Below, in pieces: positions 32,979-42,612 of a DNA stretch of 64,000 bases. The notes under the pieces were generated by a model, which was given only the letters and a program-made list of their open reading frames with translations, did not search any database and was not told the DNA's origin. Source of the DNA: Clostridia bacterium (GTDB taxonomy: Bacteria > Bacillota > Clostridia > Oscillospirales > Acutalibacteraceae); assembly GCA_017516965.1 (NCBI GenBank), contig JAFXAP010000004.1, forward strand, positions 62,001 through 126,000, written 5' to 3'. Every line of letters starts with the position of its first letter. Within the stretch, counting starts at the first letter, position 1. The position numbers were made by a program, and so were the translations under genes.

Positions 32979-34179
32979 TACAATTACAGTATCTCAACTT
33001 AACGCATATGTTAAGGCTCTGGTTGAAAACGACCCAAGACTTTCATATATAAGCGTAAGCGGTGAGATTTCTAATTTTAAAAACCATTTTTCAAGTGGAC
33101 ATTGGTACTTTACTTTAAAAGATCAAAACGCTTCAATAAGATGCGTTATGTTTAGAAGTTCAGCTTCTCGCGTTAACTTTTCGGTAGAAGACGGTCTTGC
33201 AGTAACCTTAAAAGGCAAAGTTTCACTTTATGAAAAGGATGGGCAATATCAGTTTTATGCTGAAGAGATGCATCCTGTTGGTGAAGGGGACTTAGCACTT
33301 CAATTTAAACAGGTAAAAGAAAAGTTAGAGCGTGAAGGTCTTTTTGACCCACAAAGTAAGCGCCCACTTAATAAATATCCAAAAAAAATTGCGGTTATTA
33401 CTTCAAACACGGGTGCCGCAGTCAAAGATATTTTAAATATCACATCAAGTCGTTACCCTATGTGTGAAATTGTTATGTGTCCGGTGCTTGTTCAGGGCGA
33501 TATGGCAGCGCAAGATATGATAAGTACACTTGATAAGGTTTATGGCTTTGATGATATTGACACCATAATCATTGGTCGTGGCGGCGGAAGTGCCGAAGAT
33601 TTGCACTGCTTTAACGATGAAATGCTTGCTCGCAAAATTTATGAGTCGCCGTTTCCTGTAATTTCGGCGGTGGGTCACGAAACCGACTTTACAATCTGTG
33701 ATTTTGTTGCTGATGTGCGCGCTTCGACTCCGTCACATGCCGCTGAACTTGCAACACCTGACCAAAAAGAACTAAAAAGTAAAATTTTTAACCTTAACAA
33801 TTCACTTAAGATAAGAGTTTTGTATAATCTTAATTTGTATGAAACAAGGCTTAGTTCTTTGCAAAAGGTTATAAATGTTTCAAATGTCGAAAATTTGATT
33901 GCTAAAAGACAAATTGAATTAGACCGCTTGGCTGATAGAATTTCATATTCAGTGAACACTAAAATGCAAAGCAGTACAAATTTGTTATCAAATATTGTTA
34001 CCCGTATTGATGCGCTTAGTCCTTTGAAGGTTATGGCAAGAGGTTTTTCGGTTGTAACAAAGGGTAATAAATGTATAACAAGTACCTCAGAACTCAATTC
34101 GGGTGACAGCATATCAGTACGGTTAAAAGACGGCGATGCAGAATGCATTGTTGAAAATATAAATTTTAAACAGGGGTAA
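32971..34179 (+). CDS. xseA: Exodeoxyribonuclease VII large subunit
   Basis: A 402-residue protein. The N-terminal OB-fold contains VSGEISNFKNHFSSGHWYFTLKD (about 29-51), followed by the exonuclease domain with KIAVITSNTGAA, IIIGRGGGSAEDLHCFN and SAVGHETDFTICDFVADVRASTPS. It degrades single-stranded DNA from both ends together with XseB in the cytoplasm. Its start lies within the end of nusB. xseB follows after four bases, as in most Firmicutes. Confidence 0.96.
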   Translation: MLNTITVSQLNAYVKALVENDPRLSYISVSGEISNFKNHFSSGHWYFTLKDQNASIRCVMFRSSASRVNFSVEDGLAVTLKGKVSLYEKDGQYQFYAEEMHPVGEGDLALQFKQVKEKLEREGLFDPQSKRPLNKYPKKIAVITSNTGAAVKDILNITSSRYPMCEIVMCPVLVQGDMAAQDMISTLDKVYGFDDIDTIIIGRGGGSAEDLHCFNDEMLARKIYESPFPVISAVGHETDFTICDFVADVRASTPSHAAELATPDQKELKSKIFNLNNSLKIRVLYNLNLYETRLSSLQKVINVSNVENLIAKRQIELDRLADRISYSVNTKMQSSTNLLSNIVTRIDALSPLKVMARGFSVVTKGNKCITSTSELNSGDSISVRLKDGDAECIVENINFKQG

Positions 34180-34183
34180 ACTT

Positions 34184-34393
34184 ATGCTTTCAAAAGATTT
34201 TGATTTTGAAAAATCAATTAAAGAGTTAGAAAATATAGCAAACAGTCTCGAAAATGAGCAAATTTCTCTTGACGAGTCTATTGCGCTTTTTGAAAAGGGT
34301 GTTAAACTCTCAAAAGACTGCTCTGAATATCTTGAAAATGCTAAACAAAAAATTGTAATGTTGGCACAAAAGGAGAGCGAAGATAATGATTGA
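34184..34393 (+). CDS. xseB: Exodeoxyribonuclease VII small subunit
   Basis: A 69-residue helical protein with the family pattern FEKSIKELENIANSLEN and SLDESIALFEKGVKLSKDC. It binds XseA to form the holoenzyme. The gene overlaps ispA by 8 bases, so translation is coupled. Length and position are normal. Confidence 0.94.
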   Translation: MLSKDFDFEKSIKELENIANSLENEQISLDESIALFEKGVKLSKDCSEYLENAKQKIVMLAQKESEDND

Positions 34394-35261
34394 TGCATTG
34401 CTTAAGGATTATCAAGCAAAACTTGATTCAAGATTTGATATCATTCTTTCGGAAAACGGTCAACTTTATGATGAAGTAATTTCAGCATGTCGTTATTCGG
34501 TTATAAACGGTGGCAAACGCATTAGACCTGTGTTGTTACTTGAGTTTTATAAATTATGTAACGGCGACGATGACTGCGCTTACAACTTTGCTTGTGCGCT
34601 TGAAATGATTCACTCATATTCATTGGTGCATGACGACTTACCTTGTATGGACAATGACGATATGCGCCGAGGTAAACCCACTTGTCACAAAGCTTTTGGT
34701 GAAAGCACAGCGCTTCTTTGCGGAGATGCATTACTAACCGAAGCTTTTTTGGTAGCATCTAAGACAATGGGTATTCCGTCGGAAAGAGTAGTAAAAGCTA
34801 TGGCTCATCTTGCATCATCGGCAGGTGTTGCGGGAATGATAGGTGGGCAGGTTATTGATATGGCCGATAACACCGATTCAGATGATGATGTGTTGTTTGA
34901 AATGTATCGACTTAAAACAGGAGCATTACTAAAAACTGCTTGCGCTATCGGTTGCATACTTGCAGGTGCAGACGACAAACTGGTTGAAGTAGCCGAAATG
35001 TTTGGCGAAAAACTTGGCGTTGCTTTTCAGATTATCGATGATATTCTTGATGGTACAAGTGATACAAAAACACTTGGAAAAACTGCAGGTAGTGATGAAA
35101 AAAACAATAAAGATACTATTGTTGTACGCTTAGGTGTCGAATACTGTCGAGAACTTGCAAAAAAATATACCGATGAAGCCTATGAATGTTTAGAAAAATT
35201 CGATGGCGATTGTTCGGTGCTTAAAAATTTGGCGACGTATTTGCTTGAACGAAATTATTAA
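34386..35261 (+). CDS. ispA: Polyprenyl synthetase (farnesyl/geranyl diphosphate synthase)
   Basis: A 291-residue trans-prenyltransferase. GGKRIRPVLLLE near residue 41, the first aspartate motif DDLPCMDNDDMRRG near 78, and the second motif FQIIDDILD near 213 are present. It joins IPP to DMAPP and GPP to give farnesyl diphosphate, the precursor of undecaprenyl phosphate. It sits directly before dxs, which supplies the precursors. The residues before the first Asp motif fit the short-chain (C15) type; exact chain length is an inference. Confidence 0.93.
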   Translation: MIDALLKDYQAKLDSRFDIILSENGQLYDEVISACRYSVINGGKRIRPVLLLEFYKLCNGDDDCAYNFACALEMIHSYSLVHDDLPCMDNDDMRRGKPTCHKAFGESTALLCGDALLTEAFLVASKTMGIPSERVVKAMAHLASSAGVAGMIGGQVIDMADNTDSDDDVLFEMYRLKTGALLKTACAIGCILAGADDKLVEVAEMFGEKLGVAFQIIDDILDGTSDTKTLGKTAGSDEKNNKDTIVVRLGVEYCRELAKKYTDEAYECLEKFDGDCSVLKNLATYLLERNY

Positions 35262-35292
35262 TTTTTCGTTTTGTATGAAGGAAGTTTGAATT

Positions 35293-37119
35293 TTGGAATA
35301 TAAAGTTTTAAATAGCATAAAATCACCGGACGATGTAAAAAAACTTAGCAATGATGATACCAACGTTTTGTGTGATGAAATACGTAATAAAATAATTGAT
35401 GTCGTTTCAAAAAATGGTGGTCACTTGGCTTCAAGCTTGGGTACTGTCGAACTTACTGTTGCATTACACAGGGTTTTTTCTTCTCCTAAAGATGCTATAA
35501 TTTTTGATGTTGGGCATCAGTCATATGCTCACAAATTACTTACAGGTAGATTAGATAGATTTGATACGCTTCGTCAAGAGGGCGGTATATCAGGCTTTAT
35601 GCGACCTGATGAAAGCGAACACGACCCATTTGTAACGGGGCATAGCAGCAATTCGATTTCAGCGGCATACGGTATTTCTAAGGCTAAAACCCTTACAGGT
35701 ACAGGTGGTAAGGCTATTGCCGTAATTGGTGACGGCGCTATGACGGGCGGTATGGCATATGAAGCGCTTAACAATGCCGGCGCTAAAAAGGGTAATTTTA
35801 TTGTAGTGATTAATGACAATAAAATGTCTATTTCACGCAATGTTGGCGCTATGCCACGAGCTTTTACAAAAATGCGCAACCAAAGCGGTTATCATAAATT
35901 AAAATTTATAATCAGCAATATACTTTTAAAAATACCGCTGATTGGTAAACCGTTGCACAATTTTATTTACCTCATTAAAGAATCTTTAAAAAGTTTAGTT
36001 TATAAAAACAACTTTTTTGCAGGTCTTGGTTTTAACTATTTAGGTCCTGTCAATGGACATGATGTTAAGGCAATGGAGCAACTGCTTAATATTGCTAAAA
36101 GTTATAACAGACCCACAATTGTTCACGTGGTAACCACTAAGGGCAAAGGATATTTACACGCTGAGAATAAACCGAAAGATTATCACGGCGTTTCATCTTT
36201 TGATGTTGAAAAGGGCAAAGACAAATCTAAGATGAAAACTTATTCAGACGTTGTAGGTGAAACGTTGTGCCAACTTGCAACAAAAAATAAAAAAGTGTGT
36301 GCAATTACTGCCGCTATGACCGAGGGTACCGGTCTTAATGTTTTTGCCGCAAAATACAGACCTAGATTTTTTGATGTTGGTATTGCCGAGCAACATGCGG
36401 TAACCTTTGCTGCAGGGTTAGCTACCGGTGGTATGGTGCCTTATTTTGCCGTGTATTCTACCTTTTTGCAACGTGGCTATGATCAGGTGTTACACGATGC
36501 GGCTATTGCCAATGTTCCTATAAAATTGCTTGTTGATCGTGCAGGTATAGTTGGTGATGACGGGGAGAGTCATCAGGGTGTTTTTGATGTGGCATATTTA
36601 TCAACAATACCAAATGTTAATATTTATTCACCGTGTTATTATGATGAGTTAAAAAGGAGTATTATTGATACTGCCAATAAAAAAGAACTGAGCGTTATAC
36701 GCTACCCGCGTGGTGTTGAAAACAAGAATTTTGATGGCGAAATTTCTGGTGATTATACAGTTTTGTCACAAAACAGCAAAAAGGTAATTGTAACCTATGG
36801 CAGAATTTTTGCCAATGCTGTTGAGGCTCAAAAATCACTTGATAATGTTGATTTAATAAAACTTAACAAAATTTATCCTATTGCTAATGAGCTTGTTGAA
36901 CTGTTGCTTAAATACGATGAGATTTATTTCTTTGAAGAGGGAATATTATCGGGTGGTATTGGCGAACATATTGCCGCTCAACTTTACAAAAAAGATTTCA
37001 AAGGTAAATACAATGTTAATGCTATCAATAATGAATTCATAGGTGCTTCAACAATAGAGTCAGCGCTCAAAAAATATCATCTTGATAGCGAATCAATGAT
37101 AGAAATTGTAGGTAAATAA
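35293..37119 (+). CDS. dxs: 1-Deoxy-D-xylulose-5-phosphate synthase
   Basis: A 608-residue thiamine diphosphate enzyme. The N-terminal domain has HLASSLGTVELTVALH and the ThDP motif GDGAMTGGMAYEALN with NDNKMSISRNVG; the transketolase domain has DVGIAEQHAVTFAAGLA and DRAGIVGDDGESHQG. It condenses pyruvate and glyceraldehyde 3-phosphate, the first step of the MEP isoprenoid pathway. The start is TTG at 35293, with GAAGGAAG upstream. It overlaps tlyA by one base (TAATG). Confidence 0.96.
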   Translation: MEYKVLNSIKSPDDVKKLSNDDTNVLCDEIRNKIIDVVSKNGGHLASSLGTVELTVALHRVFSSPKDAIIFDVGHQSYAHKLLTGRLDRFDTLRQEGGISGFMRPDESEHDPFVTGHSSNSISAAYGISKAKTLTGTGGKAIAVIGDGAMTGGMAYEALNNAGAKKGNFIVVINDNKMSISRNVGAMPRAFTKMRNQSGYHKLKFIISNILLKIPLIGKPLHNFIYLIKESLKSLVYKNNFFAGLGFNYLGPVNGHDVKAMEQLLNIAKSYNRPTIVHVVTTKGKGYLHAENKPKDYHGVSSFDVEKGKDKSKMKTYSDVVGETLCQLATKNKKVCAITAAMTEGTGLNVFAAKYRPRFFDVGIAEQHAVTFAAGLATGGMVPYFAVYSTFLQRGYDQVLHDAAIANVPIKLLVDRAGIVGDDGESHQGVFDVAYLSTIPNVNIYSPCYYDELKRSIIDTANKKELSVIRYPRGVENKNFDGEISGDYTVLSQNSKKVIVTYGRIFANAVEAQKSLDNVDLIKLNKIYPIANELVELLLKYDEIYFFEEGILSGGIGEHIAAQLYKKDFKGKYNVNAINNEFIGASTIESALKKYHLDSESMIEIVGK

Positions 37120-37931
37120 TGGAAAAAGAAAGATTGGATTGCGCGCTTGTAAGCCGTGGCTTTGTTGAAAGTCGTGAAAAAGCCAAGGCAATAATTATGT
37201 CAGGTATTGTTTATGTTAATAATCAAAAATCTGATAAAGCAGGTGTAAATATTAAACCTGATGATATTATCGAAGTCAGGGGAGAAACACTCAAATATGT
37301 TAGCCGTGGCGGACTAAAGCTTGAAAAGGCAATGAAAAGTTTTAATATTTCGCTTACCGACTGCATTTGCGCCGACATAGGCGCTTCTACAGGTGGATTT
37401 ACCGATTGTATGCTTCAAAATGGCGCAAAAAAGGTTTATTCAATAGATGTTGGTTACGGTCAGCTTGCGTGGAAACTTCGTACAGACAGTCGTGTAATAA
37501 ATCTTGAACGCACAAATTTCAGATATGTTACAAACGAACAGGTTCCGGACCCACTAGATTTTGCATCGGTTGATGTATCGTTTATATCGTTGTCGCTGAT
37601 AATTCCTGTAATGCGCACCTTGTTGCGTGACGGTGGTCAAGCAGTTTGCCTTATAAAACCGCAGTTTGAAGCAGGAAAAGAAAACGTTGGTAAAAAAGGC
37701 GTTGTACGCGATAAATCGGTGCATATTGCCGTAATTGAAAAGATTATAAACATAATAAGTGAAAATAAATTTTCGCTTTTAGGACTTGATTTTTCACCAA
37801 TAAAGGGTCCCGAAGGTAATATTGAGTACTTATGTTACATTCAAAAAGACGATAATCCGACAACTGCTGATTATAGCGCTACTGATGTTGTTGAGGCGTC
37901 GTATAATGCTTTAAAGGAGGGTGTGCAGTGA
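37119..37931 (+). CDS. tlyA: TlyA family rRNA 2'-O-methyltransferase
   Basis: A 270-residue protein with an N-terminal S4 RNA-binding domain (about 5-60, ERLDCALVSRGFVESREKAKAII) and an FtsJ-like methyltransferase domain. The latter has ADIGASTGGFTDCMLQNGA as SAM motif I, YGQLAWKLR, and LIKPQFEAGKENVGKKGVVRD. TlyA proteins methylate riboses in 16S and 23S rRNA; in some species they are also called hemolysins. The gene lies between dxs and nadK, as is common in Clostridia, and overlaps nadK by 4 bases. Confidence 0.93.
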   Translation: MEKERLDCALVSRGFVESREKAKAIIMSGIVYVNNQKSDKAGVNIKPDDIIEVRGETLKYVSRGGLKLEKAMKSFNISLTDCICADIGASTGGFTDCMLQNGAKKVYSIDVGYGQLAWKLRTDSRVINLERTNFRYVTNEQVPDPLDFASVDVSFISLSLIIPVMRTLLRDGGQAVCLIKPQFEAGKENVGKKGVVRDKSVHIAVIEKIINIISENKFSLLGLDFSPIKGPEGNIEYLCYIQKDDNPTTADYSATDVVEASYNALKEGVQ

Positions 37932-38779
37932 TTGTTGCAGTAATACCTAATCTCGATAAACGCGGTTCATCTGAAACGGTTGAAAGGATGGCAACATTTT
38001 TTAAAGAGCATAATATCAAGGCCTATCTGCCCGATGATATCTGTTGCGCAGGATATGAACACGCTTCTTATGATGAACTATATAAGATAGCCGATGTTAT
38101 TGTAACAATCGGTGGCGATGGCACAATTATTCGTTTTGCAAAACGCGCAGCGCTTGACGGTAAACCTGTTTTGGGAATAAATGCAGGCAGAGTAGGTTAT
38201 CTTGCAAATATTGAGCAAAATGAATATAATTTGCTTTCAAAACTCAGCACCGGAGAATATACAATTGAAGAGCGTATGATGCTTAATATAACTATTAAAG
38301 AAAATGGTAATGTTATTGGCGAATATGAGGCGCTTAACGATGCAGTAATCAGCAGTGGTTACCTTTCACGAATAATTGATGTCACTGCATCGGTTGATGG
38401 TGGCGATGTTGTAACCTATCATGCAGATGGTCTTATAGCCGCAACTCCAACCGGCTCTACCGCTTATTCTATGTCGGCAGGTGGACCTGTGATTGACCCT
38501 ACAATGAAATGTGTGTGCCTTACACCAATTTGTTCACACTCATTGGCGGCTAAACCAATACTTATTGGCGCTGAAAAAATGATTAAACTCAAAGCCTTTT
38601 CAAAAAAACGCACCGATATTTGTTTATCAATCGACGGAAGAAAGGTAGCAAATATTAAACCCTTTACCGAAATTTATATAACAAAGTCTAAAAATTCAGT
38701 TAAACTTGTGCGAATAAGTGATCGCTCTTTTTATAAAACGTTATCGCTTAAATTTCACGATGCAAGGAGCAGTAAATAA
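37928..38779 (+). CDS. nadK: NAD kinase
   Basis: A 283-residue protein. The conserved GGDGT motif lies in VTIGGDGTIIRFAK near residue 58; NAGRVGYLANI, EYEALNDAVIS and the glycine-rich TPTGSTAYSMSAGGP near 177 complete the family pattern. It phosphorylates NAD to NADP, supplying the cofactor used by Ddh, DapB and Asd in this window. The GTG start overlaps the tlyA stop (GTGA), preceded by AAAGGAGGG. Confidence 0.95.
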   Translation: MIVAVIPNLDKRGSSETVERMATFFKEHNIKAYLPDDICCAGYEHASYDELYKIADVIVTIGGDGTIIRFAKRAALDGKPVLGINAGRVGYLANIEQNEYNLLSKLSTGEYTIEERMMLNITIKENGNVIGEYEALNDAVISSGYLSRIIDVTASVDGGDVVTYHADGLIAATPTGSTAYSMSAGGPVIDPTMKCVCLTPICSHSLAAKPILIGAEKMIKLKAFSKKRTDICLSIDGRKVANIKPFTEIYITKSKNSVKLVRISDRSFYKTLSLKFHDARSSK

Positions 38780-38782
38780 AAA

Positions 38783-39235
38783 ATGAAAAGAAGAAGACAA
38801 CAAAAAATTCTTGAAATAATTTCTAATAATATTGTTTTGACACAAGACGATATTCAAAACCTGTTACTTGCCGCAGGTTTTAAGGTTACACAGTCAACTG
38901 TATCGCGTGATATTAAAGAACTCCGCCTAATTAAAGGTCACGATTCTGCAGGCAATTATCGCTATGTAAGCAGTGAACTTCGTGACAATGATAAGCAGTC
39001 TTTTGCGCATTATCGTGAGATTTTTTCACGCTATATAATTAATGTTGATTATGCGCTTAACGATGTTGTTATCAAATGTGTGGCAGGTATGGCTTCAAGT
39101 GTTTGCGTAGCGCTGGACGCTATGTATAGCGAAACAATGCTTGGTACCATTGCAGGTGATGACACTGTATTTATAGTTACACGCAGTGAAGCTCAGGCAG
39201 GACAACTTACAACCGAATTAAAGAAAATGATGTAA
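38783..39235 (+). CDS. argR: Arginine repressor
   Basis: A 150-residue ArgR/AhrC. The winged-helix domain (about 1-70) holds NLLLAAGFKVTQSTVSRDIKELRLIK, and the C-terminal oligomerisation domain has GTIAGDDTVFIVTRSE, the arginine-binding region. With arginine it forms a hexamer that binds pairs of ARG boxes. Position before recN is standard in Firmicutes. Possible targets in the window are the palindromes at 19378-19408 and 32465-32491, both weak matches. Confidence 0.94.
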   Translation: MKRRRQQKILEIISNNIVLTQDDIQNLLLAAGFKVTQSTVSRDIKELRLIKGHDSAGNYRYVSSELRDNDKQSFAHYREIFSRYIINVDYALNDVVIKCVAGMASSVCVALDAMYSETMLGTIAGDDTVFIVTRSEAQAGQLTTELKKMM

Positions 39236-39244
39236 GGTATTATT

Positions 39245-40906
39245 ATGATAAAATCTTTGCACATAGAAAACATTGCTGTTATTGAAAAAACAGATATTGA
39301 TTTTAAAGACGGATTTAACGTGCTTACGGGTGAAACCGGCGCCGGTAAGTCGATTATTATTGATGCAATAAATGCAGTGCTTGGTGAACGCACGTCAAAA
39401 GATTTAATTAGAGCAGGTTGTGAAAAGGCTGTTGTTTCGGCGCTTTTTTGTGATTTGTCGGTTGAGGCTAAAACTCAACTGGAAGATAACGGATTTGAGG
39501 TTGATGACGGCGGTAATCTGCTTATAACGCGTACAATGACTTTAAATGGTGGCTCAATTAAAATCAATGGCAGACCTGCTACAGCCACTGTTCTTAAAGA
39601 AATTGCAAAAAATCTTATCAATATTCACGGACAGCATGATAATCAAAAACTTTTAAACCCAGATAATTATTACATATATCTTGACTTAATTGCCGAAAAC
39701 CGAGCAATCCTTGATGAATATTACAGAGAGTTTAAGCACTTTAATGCAGTCAGACGCGAGCTAAATTCACAAGAAACCGATGAGGGTGAAAAACAACGTA
39801 GAATAGATATTTTACAGTATCAAATAAAAGAACTTGAAGATGCTGATATAAACATTGGTGAGTTGGCAGAAATAAAACGCAAACTAACCATAGCAGAAAA
39901 CTATGAAAAAACCCTTTCATCACTCAGTGACGCGCAGTTCTGTCTTGGTGGCGGCGAAAATGCTGACGGCGCAATTTCTTTGGTGCGTAACGCACAAAAA
40001 TATATTGACTCAGCTAAAAATGATGAACTTTCGTCTATATCAGAAAAGTTATCACAACTGCTTGGTGAACTTCAGGGCGTAGATGCCGATATACGCGCTT
40101 TTACCGATTCTGATGAATATCGCGATTTAGATGCCGAAAAGTTGCGTGAAAGGCTTGACACGTTACACCGCCTTATGTTAAAATACGGCGACGACGAACA
40201 AAAAATGCTTGATTTTCTTCAACGTGCAAGAGCTGAACTTGATAAAATTGTTTGCTCTGATAAGCGTATTGAAGAACTTTCGGCAGAACTTGACGATTCA
40301 ACCGAACGTCTTGTGTCACTTGGTGAAAAACTTACAAATTCACGTGTTTTGGCGGCTGAAGTTTTTTCACATAACGTAAGTGATGTGCTATATCAGTTAG
40401 ATATGCCAAATGTTGAGTTTGTGGTAAAGGTTAACCGTTCAAAATATACCCGTCATGGTTGTGATGAGGTAGAGTTTTTGATTAGCGCTAATGCAGGGGA
40501 GAGTGTAAAACCGCTTCATAAGATTGCATCAGGCGGTGAACTTTCACGAACAATGCTCGCAATTAAGAGCGTTCTTGCTGACAAAGACGATGTTGACACA
40601 CTTATTTTTGACGAAATTGACACAGGTATCAGCGGACGCGCCGCTGATAAGGTCGGTTTGCAACTAGGTAAGGTATCTGATAATCGACAGGTTATTTGTG
40701 TAACACATTTGGCTCAGATTGCTGCATATGCTGACAATCATTTGCTTATTGAAAAAAATGTTGCAAATGACAGAACATATACAAGTGTTTTATCGCTTGA
40801 TTATGAGCAACAAATTGGTGAGATTGCACGAATTATGTCGGGCACTGATATAACTGAAAATTTATACAATTCCGCAAAGGAATTGCTTGATAGGAGTAAA
40901 AAATAA
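39245..40906 (+). CDS. recN: DNA repair protein RecN
   Basis: A 553-residue SMC-like ATPase. Walker A GETGAGKS lies near residue 29, followed by INIHGQHDNQKLLNP, a long coiled coil (about 150-370), and the C-terminal half with ASGGELSRTMLAIKS as signature and TLIFDEIDTGISG as Walker B. It acts early in double-strand break repair. The recN gene is usually followed by spoIVB and spo0A in spore-forming Clostridia; here tyrS follows directly. Confidence 0.95.
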   Translation: MIKSLHIENIAVIEKTDIDFKDGFNVLTGETGAGKSIIIDAINAVLGERTSKDLIRAGCEKAVVSALFCDLSVEAKTQLEDNGFEVDDGGNLLITRTMTLNGGSIKINGRPATATVLKEIAKNLINIHGQHDNQKLLNPDNYYIYLDLIAENRAILDEYYREFKHFNAVRRELNSQETDEGEKQRRIDILQYQIKELEDADINIGELAEIKRKLTIAENYEKTLSSLSDAQFCLGGGENADGAISLVRNAQKYIDSAKNDELSSISEKLSQLLGELQGVDADIRAFTDSDEYRDLDAEKLRERLDTLHRLMLKYGDDEQKMLDFLQRARAELDKIVCSDKRIEELSAELDDSTERLVSLGEKLTNSRVLAAEVFSHNVSDVLYQLDMPNVEFVVKVNRSKYTRHGCDEVEFLISANAGESVKPLHKIASGGELSRTMLAIKSVLADKDDVDTLIFDEIDTGISGRAADKVGLQLGKVSDNRQVICVTHLAQIAAYADNHLLIEKNVANDRTYTSVLSLDYEQQIGEIARIMSGTDITENLYNSAKELLDRSKK

Positions 40907-40907
40907 A

Positions 40908-42131
40908 ATGGGTATTTATGAAGAACTTATAGCCCGCGGACTTATTGCGCAGGTTACAGACGAAAAAGAAATCAGAGAAATGGTAAACAACGGTAAAGCA
41001 ACCTTTTACATTGGCTTTGACCCTACAGCAGACAGTTTGCACGTTGGTCATTTTATGGCGCTTTGTCTTATGAAGCGCTTGCAAATGGCAGGTAATAAGC
41101 CGGTTGTTCTTATCGGTGGAGGTACTGCATATATTGGTGACCCTTCGGGTAGAACCGATATGCGTAGTATGATGACTGCCGAGACCATTCAGCATAACTG
41201 CGACTGCTTTAAAAAGCAGATGGAGCGTTTTATTGAATTCGGTGAAGATAAGGCTATTATGGTTAATAATGCTGATTGGCTTTTAGGTCTTAACTATATC
41301 GATATGCTTCGCGAAGTTGGCGCGCATTTCTCGGTTAACAATATGCTTCGTGCGCGTTGTTATGAACAGCGTATGGAAAAGGGACTCTCTTTTCTTGAAT
41401 TTAACTATATGATAATGCAGTCATATGACTTTTATCATTTGTTTAATGAGTATGGCTGTAATATGCAGTTTGGTGGCGATGACCAGTGGTCAAATATGCT
41501 TGGCGGTACCGAACTTATTCGTAAAAAACTTGGCAAAGATGCCCACGCAATGACCATTACCTTGCTTCTTAACTCAGAGGGTAAAAAGATGGGTAAAACC
41601 GTTGGTGGCGCTGTTTGGCTTGACCCTGATAAAACTTCACCATATGACTTCTATCAATACTGGCGTAACGTTGGTGATGCAGATGTTCTTAAATGCATTC
41701 GTATGCTTACCTTCTTGCCGCTTGAGCAGATTGATGAAATGGATTCTTGGGAAGGCAGTCAGCTTAACACCGCTAAAGAAATTCTTGCTTTTGAACTTAC
41801 AAAACTTGTTCACGGTGAAGAAGAGGCAAACAAAGCTCAAGAGACTGCTCGCGCTGTATTTGCGGGTGCCGGTTCACACGAGAATATGCCAACAGTTACC
41901 CTTGGCGCTGATGACTTTGTTGACGGTAAAATCGGTCTACTTTCGGTTATGGTTAAGGGTGGTATGGCTTCATCTAACGGCGAAGCGCGTCGTCTTGTAA
42001 CTCAGGGTGGCGTATCGGTTGACGACCAAAAGGCAACAAACCCATCACAATCCTTCACACCCGATGATTTTAAGAATGGCATTATTGTTAAAAAGGGTAA
42101 AAAGGTTATCATTAAATTTGTGGTAGAATAA
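40908..42131 (+). CDS. tyrS: Tyrosyl-tRNA synthetase
   Basis: A 407-residue class I synthetase. The HIGH motif appears as HVGHF in DSLHVGHFMALC near residue 46; GGDDQWSNM and the KMSKS-type loop KKMGKT near 230 follow. The C-terminal S4 domain (about 340-407) has GMASSNGEARRLVTQGGVSVDD. It charges tRNA-Tyr. The ATG at 40908 lies one base after recN with TAGGAG upstream. No T-box leader is possible at that spacing, so it is expressed with the operon. Confidence 0.96.
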   Translation: MGIYEELIARGLIAQVTDEKEIREMVNNGKATFYIGFDPTADSLHVGHFMALCLMKRLQMAGNKPVVLIGGGTAYIGDPSGRTDMRSMMTAETIQHNCDCFKKQMERFIEFGEDKAIMVNNADWLLGLNYIDMLREVGAHFSVNNMLRARCYEQRMEKGLSFLEFNYMIMQSYDFYHLFNEYGCNMQFGGDDQWSNMLGGTELIRKKLGKDAHAMTITLLLNSEGKKMGKTVGGAVWLDPDKTSPYDFYQYWRNVGDADVLKCIRMLTFLPLEQIDEMDSWEGSQLNTAKEILAFELTKLVHGEEEANKAQETARAVFAGAGSHENMPTVTLGADDFVDGKIGLLSVMVKGGMASSNGEARRLVTQGGVSVDDQKATNPSQSFTPDDFKNGIIVKKGKKVIIKFVVE

Positions 42132-42451
42132 TGGGACTTTTTAAAAAGAAAAATAAAAATGACCAACTGCTTAAAACCTTTGATGGTCGCGAGGTAAAAT
42201 ATGTAACCCTGCGTGTTCCTCACGACGATGGAACGGTTACCTATGATATTATTGGCAAAATGGGTAGAATAGCAGTTGTAGGAGATAATATACGTATAAT
42301 ATGTGGCGAGATTGACGTCTTTACTTGTGCTGTTAGCGACTCAAAGTATTATTTGCTTATGAGCGGTGACGGAGTAACGATAGAAGGGCAAAACCAGGTA
42401 ACCGGTAAATATGACGTTGTAACTGCATACTACACATATTATCGCAAATAA
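42131..42451 (+). CDS. Hypothetical protein after tyrS
   Basis: A 106-residue soluble protein of no family I recognise. The first ten residues are very basic (MGLFKKKNKN), and the rest is predicted beta-rich, with VKYVTLRVPHDDGTVTYDIIG and DNIRIICGEIDVFTC. It has a single Cys pair and no catalytic pattern. Its ATG overlaps the tyrS stop (AATAATGG), so it is the last gene of the nusB operon. The small beta-barrel look would suit a PilZ- or SH3-like domain, but that is a guess. Confidence 0.6.
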   Translation: MGLFKKKNKNDQLLKTFDGREVKYVTLRVPHDDGTVTYDIIGKMGRIAVVGDNIRIICGEIDVFTCAVSDSKYYLLMSGDGVTIEGQNQVTGKYDVVTAYYTYYRK

Positions 42452-42463
42452 AACGCTAAAAAA

Positions 42464-42486
42464 GAACACTCGATTAAGAGTCGTAC
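42464..42486 (+). repeat. Left copy of imperfect inverted repeat
   Basis: A 23-bp sequence beginning GAACACTCG and ending AGAGTCGTAC. Its inverted partner is at 43259-43280 (one substitution and one base deletion). The pair brackets the gene at 42613. Confidence 0.55.
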
Positions 42487-42523
42487 CGTTAAGGCTAGTT
42501 TTAAGATTTACAAACAAAAACTG

Positions 42524-42549
42524 TCGCCCGCCGATTTTTCGGCGGGCGA
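42524..42549 (+). terminator. Strong GC-rich terminator of the nusB operon
   Basis: TCGCCCGCCGA / TCGGCGGGCGA, perfect 11-bp stem with a TTTT loop, then TTTCTTT. Confidence 0.9.
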
Positions 42550-42612
42550 TTTCTTTATATATTGCAACAATTACATAAATGGTATATAATAATTTATTAA
42601 GAGGTGTTTGAA

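Noticed and set aside
40870..40907. T-box leader for tyrS
   Set aside because: Only one base separates recN and tyrS, so there is no room for a T-box. None was seen before serC or glyA either.
42464..42500. tRNA-Lys gene on the minus strand
   Set aside because: Only an anticodon-arm-like CGACTCTTAATCG is present; no acceptor stem, D arm or T arm can be drawn.
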